NCBI GenBank assembly: GCA_945873675.1
Contig: CAMCEP010000013.1
Location: forward strand, 1 to 22,184
From: Asaia bogorensis
Lineage (GTDB): Bacteria > Pseudomonadota > Alphaproteobacteria > Acetobacterales > Acetobacteraceae
Direction: 5' to 3'
Length of the DNA stretch: 22,184 nucleotides
The notes beneath the pieces are model-generated. The model was not told the origin of the DNA and did no database searches. It saw nothing but the letters and a program-made list of their open reading frames with translations. A program made the position numbers and the translations under genes. This document shows, one piece after another, positions 1 to 8,187 of this stretch. Positions within the stretch are counted from its first letter, which is position 1; each line of letters starts with the position of its first letter.

Positions 1-249
1 CAGCCCATCCATGTCATCGCTGAAGGCGATCAGGCGCGAAGGCTGGCCCGTAAGCTGCGTGAAGGCATGGCGGATCCAGCTTGTGCGCGCCACTTCGCCG
101 AAGGTGCCGATATGCGGCAGGCCGGAAGGGCCATAGCCGGTTTCAAACAGCGCCGATTTCTTGCCGGAAGCGGCCAGGCGGGTCGCGACCTTGCGCGCCT
201 CCTCAAAGGGCCAAGCCTTCACGGCGGAAAGATCAGCGGCGGCAGACAT
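1..249 (-). CDS. lysS: Class I lysyl-tRNA synthetase (N-terminal part, truncated by window edge)
   Basis: Charges tRNA-Lys with lysine in the cytoplasm. Only the first 83 codons are in the window; the gene runs off the left edge. The start is ATG at 249-247 and reads MSAAADLSAV. The stretch FETGYGPSGLPHIGTFGEVA (residues 35-54) is the class I lysine-tRNA ligase signature: PHIGT (45-49) is the HIGH-type ATP-binding motif of the Rossmann catalytic domain, and FSDDMDGL (76-83) is the next conserved block. Class I LysRS is typical of alphaproteobacteria and archaea rather than of most other bacteria. It is divergent from asd with a 146-bp spacer (250-395). I see no clear promoter or attenuator in that spacer. 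Confidence 0.93.
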   Translation of the reverse strand, partial: MSAAADLSAVKAWPFEEARKVATRLAASGKKSALFETGYGPSGLPHIGTFGEVARTSWIRHAFTQLTGQPSRLIAFSDDMDGL

Positions 250-395
250 TGGCGGTGACTATCCTTAAGCGTTGGAACGGCTGCTTATAGGCAGGCCGCG
301 CGCGGGTGGCGAGGCCCGCCCCTTTCAGCCTGTTCCATCTTTGTGCTTTCTGCGTTAAACCGCCCGCTTCCAAGCTTTACCACAGGAAAATTGCA

Positions 396-1394
396 ATGCG
401 TGTCGGCGTAATTGGGGCCTCCGGTGCGGTGGGCCGCGAATTGGTGGATGTTTTGGGGCGTCGGGCCTTCCCGATGACCTCGCTCAGGCTGTTTGCCTCT
501 GCCCGTAGCGCCGGCACCAAGATCAAAACCCCGCTGGGTGAGGCCGAGATTGAGCCCTTCAGCGATGCCGCCATGCGTGACCTTGATCTGGCGCTGCTCG
601 CGGTCTCGGGCGATTTCGCCAAGGCCCATGCGCCGGCGATGGTGGCGGCGGGCGTGCATGTGGTGGATAATTCCTCGGCCTTTCGCTTGCAGGATGATGT
701 GCCGCTGGTGGTGCCGGAAGTGAATGCCGGCGCCATCGGCCAAGCCAAGCTGATTGCCAACCCCAATTGCACCACGGCCATCCTGGTGGTGGCGCTGGAG
801 CCTTTGCGCCAGGCATTCGGCCTGAAGCGCGTGATTGTTTCCACCTATCAGGCGGCCTCTGGCGCCGGGGCGGAAGGCATGGCGGAGCTGGAACGCGAAA
901 CCCGCCGCGTGCTGGTGGATGGGGTGAAGGCGGGGCATGAGGTGTTCCGCCACCCGTTGCCCTTCAACGTGATACCGCAAATCGATAGCTTCCAGCCCAA
1001 TGGCTATACGCGCGAAGAAATGAAGGTGGTTTGGGAAAGCCGGAAGATCATGGGCATGCCCGATCTGCCGATTTCCTGCACCGCGGTGCGTATCCCGACC
1101 TTCCGTGTGCATGCTGAAGCGGTGACGATTGAAACCGAACGCCCCGTGACGCCGCAAGCGGCGCGCGAAGTGCTGCGCAAGGCGGCGGGCGTGAAGGTGG
1201 TGGATGACCCTGAAGCGGGGCTTTACCCCATGCCGCTGACCGCGACAGGCCAGGATGATGTGGAAGCCGGGCGCATCCGCGCCAATCCAGTCTTCGGTGA
1301 TCGGGGGCTCGATTTCTTCCTGTGTGGTGATCAGTTGTTGAAGGGTGCCGCGCTGAATGCGGTGCAAATCGCCGAAAGGTTGCGCGCGGCGTGA
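396..1394 (+). CDS. asd: Aspartate-semialdehyde dehydrogenase
   Basis: NADPH-dependent reduction of aspartyl-4-phosphate to aspartate semialdehyde, the branch point for lysine/diaminopimelate, threonine and methionine. The protein has 332 residues, the usual size. Visible motifs: Rossmann GASGAVG (7-13), catalytic Cys125 in NPNCTT (122-127), the YQAASGAG block (151-158), and Arg232/His239 in VRIPTFRVH for substrate binding and catalysis. The open frame extends upstream to 306, but ATG at 396 is chosen because the family begins at the Rossmann strand (MRVGVIGASG) and an AGGA lies at 384-387. The helicase gene follows 34 bp later on the same strand, so they may be co-transcribed, although the functions are unrelated. 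Confidence 0.95.
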   Translation: MRVGVIGASGAVGRELVDVLGRRAFPMTSLRLFASARSAGTKIKTPLGEAEIEPFSDAAMRDLDLALLAVSGDFAKAHAPAMVAAGVHVVDNSSAFRLQDDVPLVVPEVNAGAIGQAKLIANPNCTTAILVVALEPLRQAFGLKRVIVSTYQAASGAGAEGMAELERETRRVLVDGVKAGHEVFRHPLPFNVIPQIDSFQPNGYTREEMKVVWESRKIMGMPDLPISCTAVRIPTFRVHAEAVTIETERPVTPQAAREVLRKAAGVKVVDDPEAGLYPMPLTATGQDDVEAGRIRANPVFGDRGLDFFLCGDQLLKGAALNAVQIAERLRAA

Positions 1395-1428
1395 CGCCTG
1401 GGCCGCGCGCCCTTTTGGCCTGAACAGC

Positions 1429-4221
1429 ATGGCTGAAGGGCCGATCGCACCGCGTTTGCTATTGCCCGATGTGCCCGCTTTGGTGGCGGGGCAGGGGCGC
1501 GCGGTGGTGCTGGATACCGATGGCAGTATCGAAACCTTGCCGGCGCGCAGAGCGGCGGCAAGGTTGACTGACGCCGCGCCCTTACTGGTGCATGCGCCAG
1601 CGACAGCGCGGCGGCTTGGCGTGCCGGGCATTGCCCCAGCACATGACCTGCTGGAACTTTTCGCCTTCGCGCTGCCCGCCGCATCCTGCGCACCGACCCC
1701 GCGCGGCCTTGCCCTGGCGCTTGGCTTGCCTGCGCCGCGTGATGATGAAGCGGCTGTCGCATTATTGCCTGATATCGCGACCGAATTGCTGCGTCGGCTT
1801 GCGGATGAGCGCGCCGCGCCGATCAATCGCGATGCCGCAAGCCTTGCCGCGCGCATGGGTGAAGCAGGCTGGCCCTGGGCGCGTTCCGTGCTGGCCGCAC
1901 TCGGAGCCCCAGCCGCCCGTTCGGGCATGGAGGGTTTGCGCGTCTGGCGCCGCCTGCCGGAATGGGAAGAAGCCGCACCGGCCAATCCGCCATCCTCCTT
2001 CGGGATTGAACCGAATGAGGCGCGGGCGCGGCTTGCGCAGATATTGGGTGAGGGTGCGGAACAACGCCCGCAACAGGCGGATTACGCCTCCGCCGCCGCA
2101 GCGGCTTTTGCGCCGCGGGAAGATCAGGGCGCACCGGCGCTGGTGTTGGCGGAGGCCGGCACGGGCACGGGCAAGACACTTGGCTATGTGGCCCCGGCAA
2201 GCCTTTGGGCGGAACGCAATGGCGCGCCGGTGTGGATTTCCACCTTTACCCGCAATCTGCAACGCCAGATTGATCAAGAAACCGCAAGGCTTTTTCCCAA
2301 CCCCGAAGAACGCCGCCGCCGTGTGGTGCTGCGCAAGGGGCGGGAAAATTACCTTTGCCTCTTGAACCTGGAAGATGCGCTGGGCTTTTCTGCCATGCCG
2401 GGGCAGGGTGTCGCGCTTGGCTTGGTGGCGCGCTGGGCGGCTGCCACGCGCGATGGCGATATTCTGGGCGGCGATTTCCCAGGCTGGATCATGGAATTAT
2501 TCGGCTCCAGCACCATTATGCCGCTTGCGGATCGGCGCGGCGAATGCATCCACGCCGCCTGCCCGCATTATCGCAAATGCTTTGTGGAACATTCTATCCG
2601 CCGCGCAGAAAGCGCTTCTATCGTCATAGCCAATCACGCGCTGGTCATGATCCAGGCCGCACTGGGTGGCGGAGAAGATGGCCGCGCGTTGCGCCTGGTG
2701 TTTGATGAAGGCCACCATCTGTTCGACGCTGCCGATAGCGCCTTTTCCGCCGATCTGACCGGCGCTGAGATGGCGGAGCTCCGCCGTTGGATATTGGGCG
2801 CAGAAGGCGGGCGGTCCCGCGCGCGTGGGCTGAAGCGACGCCTGGAAGAATTGGTCGGCGAAAAGCCGGAATTGCAGGCGCCCTTGGAAGCCGCCCTGCA
2901 AGCGGCGCGTGCCTTGCCCGCTGGCGGTTGGTCTGGCCGGTTGAACGAAGAAGGCGCGGTTGATTTGGTGGGCGCGCCCGCCAATCCCGCCGAAGCCTTT
3001 TTGCGCGCGGTGCGCCGGCAAGTGCGCGCGCGTAATGCCGCCGCTGAAGAAGCCGGGCTTTACGATGCGGAATGTGATCTTTTCCCGTTGAACCCGGATA
3101 TGGCTGAAATCGCAGGTGGCCTTGAACGCGCGCTGCAACGCCTGGAAGCGCCTGTGCGGCATTTGCGCGAAAAGCTGCTCGCACGCATGGAAGATGAAGC
3201 CTCCGAGATCGAAAGCAATGATCGGCTACGTATTGAGGCGATTTGCGGATCACTTGAACGCCGCTTGCTGATGCCGCTGGGGGCGTGGCGCGCGATGCTC
3301 ACGCGGATTGGTGGCGAAGAACCCACGCCCGACGCGCGGCCAGATATGGTGGATTGGCTTTCCATCGAAAGGCGCGGCGGGCAGGATTCGGATGCGGGTA
3401 TGCATCGCCATTGGCTTGATCCCACCATTCCCTTCGCCATGCAGGTCGCGGCCCCCGCGCATGGTGTGCTGATTACCTCGGCCACCTTGCGTGATGCGGC
3501 GGAGGCTGACGAAGATGACCCCGAAGCCGCCTGGCGAGAGGCAGAGGCGCGCACCGGTGCCGCGCATCTGCCGCTGCCCGCCATTCGCGCGGCGGTGGCT
3601 TCACCTTTTGACTACGCCGCGCGCACGCGCTGCATTGTGGTGACGGATGTTGCGCGGGAAAACACCGCGCAAATTGCCGGCGCCATGCGGGAATTGTTTC
3701 TGGCATCTGGCGGTGGCGCGCTTGGGCTTTTCACCGCCATTCGCCGCTTGCGCGATGTGCATGCGCGCATCGCTCCTGCTTTGGAAGAAGCCGGCCTACC
3801 GCTTTACGCGCAGCATATTGACGCGATGGATAACGCCACCTTGGTGGATGTATTCCGTGCCGAGGAAAATTCCTGTCTGCTCGGCACAGATGCCATGCGC
3901 GATGGCGTGGATGTGCCGGGGCGATCCTTGCGCCTACTGGTGTTTGACCGTGTGCCCTGGCCGAGGCCGAGCATCCTCCACCGCGAACGGCGCCTGCATT
4001 TATCGGAAGGCAGGCCGAAGGAATATGATGACCGCATCACGCGCCATCGGCTGCGCCAGGCTTTTGGCCGGCTGATCCGCCGCGCCGATGACAAGGGCGT
4101 TTTCGTGATGCTCGATCGGTCCTGCCCATCGCGGCTTTTGGCCGGGCTACCATCCGGCGTGCTGCTGCGCCGCATGGGGCTTGCCGATGCGGCGCGGGAA
4201 GTGCGGGAGTTTTTGGGTTAG
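1429..4221 (+). CDS. DinG/XPD-type ATP-dependent DNA helicase with Fe-S cluster
   Basis: Superfamily 2 helicase of the DinG/YoaA/XPD group, expected to unwind 5'-overhang DNA, R-loops or damaged forks. Of 930 residues, the C-terminal ~700 are the helicase. Walker A is AEAGTGTGKT (241-250), the DEAH-type box is DEGH (426-429), and motif VI is QAFGRLIR (877-884). Four cysteines, Cys310, Cys373, Cys378 and Cys384, sit between motifs Ia and II, as in the 4Fe-4S domain of DinG/XPD. The N-terminal ~200 residues carry no clear domain, but 51-125 resemble a decayed DnaQ-type exonuclease (see findings). The start is ATG 1429 (MAEGPIAPRL); the frame is open back to 1357, inside asd. The TAG stop is the first three bases of a palindromic repeat. 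The DinG-family assignment is firm; the exact orthologue name is not. Confidence 0.88.
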   Translation: MAEGPIAPRLLLPDVPALVAGQGRAVVLDTDGSIETLPARRAAARLTDAAPLLVHAPATARRLGVPGIAPAHDLLELFAFALPAASCAPTPRGLALALGLPAPRDDEAAVALLPDIATELLRRLADERAAPINRDAASLAARMGEAGWPWARSVLAALGAPAARSGMEGLRVWRRLPEWEEAAPANPPSSFGIEPNEARARLAQILGEGAEQRPQQADYASAAAAAFAPREDQGAPALVLAEAGTGTGKTLGYVAPASLWAERNGAPVWISTFTRNLQRQIDQETARLFPNPEERRRRVVLRKGRENYLCLLNLEDALGFSAMPGQGVALGLVARWAAATRDGDILGGDFPGWIMELFGSSTIMPLADRRGECIHAACPHYRKCFVEHSIRRAESASIVIANHALVMIQAALGGGEDGRALRLVFDEGHHLFDAADSAFSADLTGAEMAELRRWILGAEGGRSRARGLKRRLEELVGEKPELQAPLEAALQAARALPAGGWSGRLNEEGAVDLVGAPANPAEAFLRAVRRQVRARNAAAEEAGLYDAECDLFPLNPDMAEIAGGLERALQRLEAPVRHLREKLLARMEDEASEIESNDRLRIEAICGSLERRLLMPLGAWRAMLTRIGGEEPTPDARPDMVDWLSIERRGGQDSDAGMHRHWLDPTIPFAMQVAAPAHGVLITSATLRDAAEADEDDPEAAWREAEARTGAAHLPLPAIRAAVASPFDYAARTRCIVVTDVARENTAQIAGAMRELFLASGGGALGLFTAIRRLRDVHARIAPALEEAGLPLYAQHIDAMDNATLVDVFRAEENSCLLGTDAMRDGVDVPGRSLRLLVFDRVPWPRPSILHRERRLHLSEGRPKEYDDRITRHRLRQAFGRLIRRADDKGVFVMLDRSCPSRLLAGLPSGVLLRRMGLADAAREVREFLG

Positions 4222-4267
4222 AGCAGATCGCGTTCAGATGGAATCATCTGGACGCGTGAAGATGCTC
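4219..4267. repeat. Palindromic repeat module A (imperfect hairpin)
   Basis: An imperfect inverted repeat beginning TAGAGCAGATCGCG and ending GAAGATGCTC. The left arm at 4221-4240 ends CAGATG, then a GAAT spacer, then the right arm at 4245-4267 starts CATCTG. It begins exactly on the TAG stop of the helicase gene. The TAGAGC/GCTC ends are shared with modules B and C, suggesting one family of small palindromes. This length and layout resemble intergenic palindromes known from many alphaproteobacterial genomes (inference). It could also act as a transcription-end structure, but there is no T-run. Confidence 0.75.
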
Positions 4268-4281
4268 GAAAAACAATAATA

Positions 4282-4323
4282 TAGAGCGGGTTGCGTGAAC
4301 CCATGAGAACGCAACACGCTCTA
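4282..4323. repeat. Palindromic repeat module B
   Basis: An inverted repeat with 15-bp arms: TAGAGCGGGTTGCGT (4282-4296) and ACGCAACACGCTCTA (4309-4323). The arms match at 14 of 15 positions around a 12-bp centre. Its right end overlaps the start of module C. Nothing coding is seen here. It lies between two convergent genes, so it could contribute to termination in both directions. Confidence 0.78.
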
Positions 4324-4378
4324 AGAGTATTTTCAAGCCAAGTGAGCATCACTTGGCGACTCGGAAAATACGACCAAA
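4321..4378. repeat. Palindromic repeat module C, copy 1
   Basis: Nested dyads: an inner perfect 8-bp GCCAAGTG (4337-4344)/CACTTGGC (4350-4357) and an outer perfect 8-bp GTATTTTC (4327-4334)/GAAAATAC (4364-4371). On the minus strand it aligns with only a few differences to the element at 12577-12642. It abuts the stop codon of the minus-strand crotonase gene (CTA at 4379-4381). Confidence 0.85.
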
Positions 4379-5176
4379 CTAGTCCTGCTCGATTTCCGGC
4401 ATACGGTAACGATCCGCCGGATCAAGCCAGCCTTTGAAATTCGGTGCGCGTTTTTCGGCGAAGGCGGCGCGGCTTTCCAGAAGATCACTCTTGTCGCCAT
4501 GTTCATGCAACTTCGCGGCCAAGGCCTGTTGTGCTGACGTTGGTGTGGGGCGCATCCGGCGCATCATATGAATGGTATTGACCCGCGCAGCGGGCGGCAG
4601 CGTCAGCATGTGCCGCGCCATTTCCAGCGCTGTTTCCATCAGCGCTTCAGGCTCGACCAGGCGATTGACGAAGCCAAGCTGATAGAAGCGTTCAGCGGTG
4701 AAGCGAAAGCCAAGCGCCATTTCCATGGCGACGGGATAGGCAAGGTTCGCGAGATGGCCGTGATTATAGCCCCCCAGCAGCCACCGCTTTGCCTCAGACA
4801 CTTCGAAAATCGCGGTATTGGCGGCCACGCGCAAATCGGTGCGTTCCACCAGCATGAAGCCGCCACCCATGGCAAAACCATTCACTGCGGCGATGACGGG
4901 CTTTTCCAAAGTGCCGGCATTGAAGGGGTCTTCCATGTCAATGCGCCGCCCGCCGGGGCTTTTATCGGCGAGTGATTCCTTCATATCCTCGCCAGCACAA
5001 AAGCCGCGCCCGGTGCCGGTCAGGATCGCGACTTCAAGCTTCGGATCGGTGCGAAAGGCGGTCCAGATGCGCGCCAATTCCAGGCGCATTTCGTGGTTCA
5101 GCGCATTCAGGCGTTCCGGGCGGTTCATGCGCACCACCAGAATCTGCCCGTGGGTTTCGGTTTCAACAACGGCCAT
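4379..5176 (-). CDS. Enoyl-CoA hydratase/isomerase (crotonase) family protein
   Basis: Crotonase-fold protein of 265 residues, the typical length, acting on an acyl-CoA thioester in the cytoplasm. MNRPERLNALN (17-27), GRGFCAGEDMK (57-67) and AAVNGFAMGGGFM (96-108) are the substrate and oxyanion-hole blocks. The position of the first catalytic Glu of hydratases (in GGGxE) is Met108, whereas the second (in FxxxE) is kept as Glu128. A plain hydratase is therefore less likely than an isomerase or another crotonase reaction. The start is ATG at 5176-5174 with AAGGGGA upstream. It is divergent from the secreted hydrolase at 5273 and convergent with the helicase; repeat module C abuts its stop. The substrate cannot be told from sequence. 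Confidence 0.88.
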   Translation of the reverse strand: MAVVETETHGQILVVRMNRPERLNALNHEMRLELARIWTAFRTDPKLEVAILTGTGRGFCAGEDMKESLADKSPGGRRIDMEDPFNAGTLEKPVIAAVNGFAMGGGFMLVERTDLRVAANTAIFEVSEAKRWLLGGYNHGHLANLAYPVAMEMALGFRFTAERFYQLGFVNRLVEPEALMETALEMARHMLTLPPAARVNTIHMMRRMRPTPTSAQQALAAKLHEHGDKSDLLESRAAFAEKRAPNFKGWLDPADRYRMPEIEQD

Positions 5177-5272
5177 GACAATCCCCTTCGATTTTGGGGC
5201 ATGATGGGCGGGGCGGGCGATATTGGCCAGGGGGTGATTCCAGGGTTAGGCTTCCGTAACGGAGGAAACCCC

Positions 5273-7231
5273 ATGCGCCTGAAACCCCTGGCCCTTGCCC
5301 TTTTGCTCATGGGCGGCCTGATCACCGCCGCTACGGCCGAGGTCACCGAATTCACCATCACCACGCCGGCCGCCACTGCCTTTGCTGGCCGCGAATTCGG
5401 CGCGGCGGGTCGCTATGAAAGGCTCGCGGGTCGCGCCAGGATTGCGCTTGATCCGGCCGATCCGCGCAATGCCATCATCGCTGATATCGCCTCGGCGCCG
5501 CGCAATGCGGCGGGGCGCGTAGAAGCGGTGGCGGAGGTTGTCATCCTGCGCCCGGCGGAAGCTTTTCGCGGCAATGGTACGCTTTTCGTGGAAGTGCCCA
5601 ATCGCGGGCGGGAATTGACGGGGCAGCTTTATCACGATCATCAGGCCAATGCGCTGATGCTTGGGCGCGATCCTGGCAATGGGTTCCTGCTGCGGCAGGG
5701 CTATACTTTGGTGTGGATTGGCTGGCAGGCGGATATTCCGGCCGGTGAAGCGCGCGGTGCCGGCATCAGGCTGGAAGCGCCGGTGCTGCCCAATATCACT
5801 GGCCTGTCGCGTGAAGAATTTTTGTTCGATCACATGACAAGCCCCGTGACCGTGCCGTTGACCTATCCGGCGGCAAGCCATGATGGCGCGCGGCTGACGG
5901 TGCGGGCGCAGGCGGGCGATGAACGCCAAAGTCCTGCGGGTTTGGGCTTTCGTTTTCTGGATGACAAGCGCGTTGAAATCACGCGCCCGGCTGGCTTCGA
6001 TGCCGGTGCGCTTTATGAATTCATCTATACCGCCAAGGAACCGACGCTGCAGGGCATGGCCTTCGCTGCCTTCCGCGATGTGGTCGCTTTTCTGCGTTGG
6101 GAAAAGGGCGCCGCGAATCCCCTGGCAGTAGCGGGGCGCGTGAGTGTTGATCGCGCCATGCTGCATGGCATTTCGCAATCCGGGCGCTTTGTGCGGGATT
6201 ACCTCTATCTTGGCTTCAATGAGGATACGCAAGGTCGCCAAGTCTATGATGCGATGCTACCCCATATTCCGGGTACGCGGCGCACCTTCACCAATGCGCG
6301 CTTTGCTCAGCCCGGGCGCAACCCAACGCCACATGGGGATCGGTATTACCCGGCCGACCAATTTCCCTTCACCTATGCGGTCACGGAAGATCATTTGACC
6401 GGCAAGCGCGATGGGTTACTGCTGCGCTGCCGCACCAGCAATACCTGCCCGCGCATCATGCAGACTGATAGCGAATATGAATTCTGGGGCGCGCGCGCTT
6501 CATTGCTCGTGACTGATACGCAAGGCCGCCACATTGATCTGCCGCCGGAAGTCCGCGCCTATGCGCTTTCCGGCTTGCCGCATTTCGCCCCAGCGAGCGC
6601 GGCCATCAGCCGGCTTGATCGCTGCGCCTTGCCGGTCAATCCCTTGCAGGGCGGTGCCTTGATGCGCGCGCTTTTGGTCGCGATGGAAAGCTGGATGCGC
6701 GATGGGCGGGAACCGCCGGCAAGCCGCTTCCCGATGCGCGGCCAAGGCACCTTGGTTGAATTGGCGGGCGCCTATCCTGCTTTGCCGGGCTTGCCCTATC
6801 GCGGCAGCATCGGCCCGGCGCAATTGGTGGATAACAGCGTCATGCCGCCGGTTGTGCGCGGCGAATATGCCGTGCTGGTGCCGCGCGTGGATGCGGATGG
6901 CAATGCGGTGGGCGGGCTACGCGGCCCGGTGATTGAGGTTCCCAAAGCCACCTATACCGGCTGGAATCCGCGCAGCGAAGGCTTCGCACCCGGCGCGCTG
7001 TGCTACAATACCGGCGCGGTACTGTCCTTTGCCGCCACCAAGGCAGAACGCGAAGCCGCGCGTGACCCGCGGCCATCGCTGGAGGAACGCTATCCAACGG
7101 CTGAGGCTTATGTCGCGGCCATCCGCGCTTCGGCTGAGCGGCTGACGGCGGAACGGCTGCTGCTGGCTGAGGATGTTGTCTCCATCACGGAAGCCGCGCG
7201 TGCTGACAGCCTCGCCCGGCTGCGGCGTTGA
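5273..7231 (+). CDS. Secreted alpha/beta-hydrolase domain protein (Abhydrolase_10-like)
   Basis: A 652-residue exported protein. Residues 1-22 form a signal peptide (basic start MRLKP, hydrophobic ALALLLMGGLITAA, cleavage near ATA-EV). The mature part resembles the large alpha/beta-hydrolase-domain proteins often found beside catabolic genes in alphaproteobacteria. The likely nucleophile is Ser301 in GISQSG (299-304), a GxSxxG variant followed by RFVRDYLYLG, which is characteristic of the group. PNRGREL, LRQGYTLVWIGWQ and FAPGALCYNTGAVL-type blocks support the assignment. The start is set by a strong GGAGGAAA at 5261-5268, although the frame is open back to 5093. It probably hydrolyses an ester or lactone in the periplasm; the substrate is unknown. 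A hairpin lies directly at its stop codon. Confidence 0.82.
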   Translation: MRLKPLALALLLMGGLITAATAEVTEFTITTPAATAFAGREFGAAGRYERLAGRARIALDPADPRNAIIADIASAPRNAAGRVEAVAEVVILRPAEAFRGNGTLFVEVPNRGRELTGQLYHDHQANALMLGRDPGNGFLLRQGYTLVWIGWQADIPAGEARGAGIRLEAPVLPNITGLSREEFLFDHMTSPVTVPLTYPAASHDGARLTVRAQAGDERQSPAGLGFRFLDDKRVEITRPAGFDAGALYEFIYTAKEPTLQGMAFAAFRDVVAFLRWEKGAANPLAVAGRVSVDRAMLHGISQSGRFVRDYLYLGFNEDTQGRQVYDAMLPHIPGTRRTFTNARFAQPGRNPTPHGDRYYPADQFPFTYAVTEDHLTGKRDGLLLRCRTSNTCPRIMQTDSEYEFWGARASLLVTDTQGRHIDLPPEVRAYALSGLPHFAPASAAISRLDRCALPVNPLQGGALMRALLVAMESWMRDGREPPASRFPMRGQGTLVELAGAYPALPGLPYRGSIGPAQLVDNSVMPPVVRGEYAVLVPRVDADGNAVGGLRGPVIEVPKATYTGWNPRSEGFAPGALCYNTGAVLSFAATKAEREAARDPRPSLEERYPTAEAYVAAIRASAERLTAERLLLAEDVVSITEAARADSLARLRR

Positions 7232-7265
7232 GAAGGGGGCGGGATTTCCCAAACCCCCGCTTCTC
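7230..7265 (+). terminator. Hairpin at the stop codon of the Abhydrolase_10 gene
   Basis: GAGAAG-GGGGG (7230-7239) pairs with CCCCC-G-C-TTCTC (7254-7265) with a small bulge, followed by GTTCTAACTTTC. It overlaps the TGA stop and precedes the MBL gene. It is a plausible transcription terminator or attenuator, but the T-run is poor. Confidence 0.5.
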
Positions 7266-7305
7266 GTTCTAACTTTCACGAACAACCCAACCAGGCAGGA
7301 AACCC

Positions 7306-8184
7306 ATGCGCAAGCTCACCATTGGCGATGTTACCATCACCAGCATCATCGAACGTGATGGCCCCTGGCGTGCGCCGGGGCAGATGTTCCCCAATGCGCC
7401 GGCGGACCAGATCGAAGCAACGCTGAAGGAGCTTGAGCCGGAAACCTATGATGTCGCTTCCGGCAAGATGGTGATTACCTATCAAACCTATGTGGTGCGC
7501 ACGCCGCGCCATACGATTCTGGTGGATACCTGCACCGGCGAAGACAAGGGCTATCCCGCGCCGATGGATTTCCCGAAGCAGCCCTGGCTGGATGGGCTGA
7601 AGGCTGAGGGTCTATCCTTCAATGATATTGATTATGTCATGTGCACCCATCTGCACATTGACCATTCCGGCTGGAATACCGTGCTGCGCGATGGCCGCTG
7701 GGTGCCGACCTTCCCGCGCGCCAAATACGTGTTTCACAAGCGCGAATATGCGGCGTGGGAAGCTTCAACCAAGGCCGGCGAAACCCGCCCGGGCGGTGGC
7801 GGTTCAGTCTTCACCATGAATTGCGAACCCGTGGTGGCGGCGGGGCAGGCGCTGCTGGTGGATGATGATTTCAGCCTGGATGATTGCATCACCATCGAAC
7901 CAACACCTGGCCACACGCCTTGCCATTGCTGCGTGCATATCAAAAGTCGTGGCCAGCATGCGGTGATCACGGGCGATCTGATGCATCACGCGCTGCAAAT
8001 CCACCGGCCTTCCTGGTCCACCATGTTCTGCTGGGACCCGAATGAGGCCGCAGATAGCCGCACGCGCTTCCTAGCCAATGTTGCCGATACGGATACCAAG
8101 CTGCTGCCGATCCATTTCCCCAACCCCTCGGTCGGGCGGGTGGAATCGAATGGTGATCGCTTCCGCTGGCGCTATATGCGCTGA
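7306..8184 (+). CDS. MBL-fold metallo-hydrolase (lactonase-like)
   Basis: Dinuclear-metal hydrolase of the metallo-beta-lactamase fold, 292 residues, with no signal peptide. The metal ligands are visible: HLHIDH (His115, His117, Asp119, His120), His203 in PTPGHTPCH, Asp224 in ITGDLMHH, and His270 in LLPIHFPNP. The layout resembles the AHL-lactonase/alkylsulfatase-like subgroup that opens cyclic esters. The start is ATG 7306 after GGCAGGAAA. It sits 3 bp ahead of a CoA-transferase gene, which itself overlaps a crotonase gene. A catabolic role, opening a lactone before CoA activation, is therefore as plausible as quorum quenching. No substrate is determinable. Confidence 0.85.
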   Translation: MRKLTIGDVTITSIIERDGPWRAPGQMFPNAPADQIEATLKELEPETYDVASGKMVITYQTYVVRTPRHTILVDTCTGEDKGYPAPMDFPKQPWLDGLKAEGLSFNDIDYVMCTHLHIDHSGWNTVLRDGRWVPTFPRAKYVFHKREYAAWEASTKAGETRPGGGGSVFTMNCEPVVAAGQALLVDDDFSLDDCITIEPTPGHTPCHCCVHIKSRGQHAVITGDLMHHALQIHRPSWSTMFCWDPNEAADSRTRFLANVADTDTKLLPIHFPNPSVGRVESNGDRFRWRYMR

Positions 8185-8187
8185 TCC

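Noticed and set aside
285..1985. Long minus-strand open frame opposite asd and the helicase start
   Set aside because: It covers two well-supported genes, is Arg/His/Pro-rich with no recognisable domain, and is typical of shadow frames in high-GC coding DNA.
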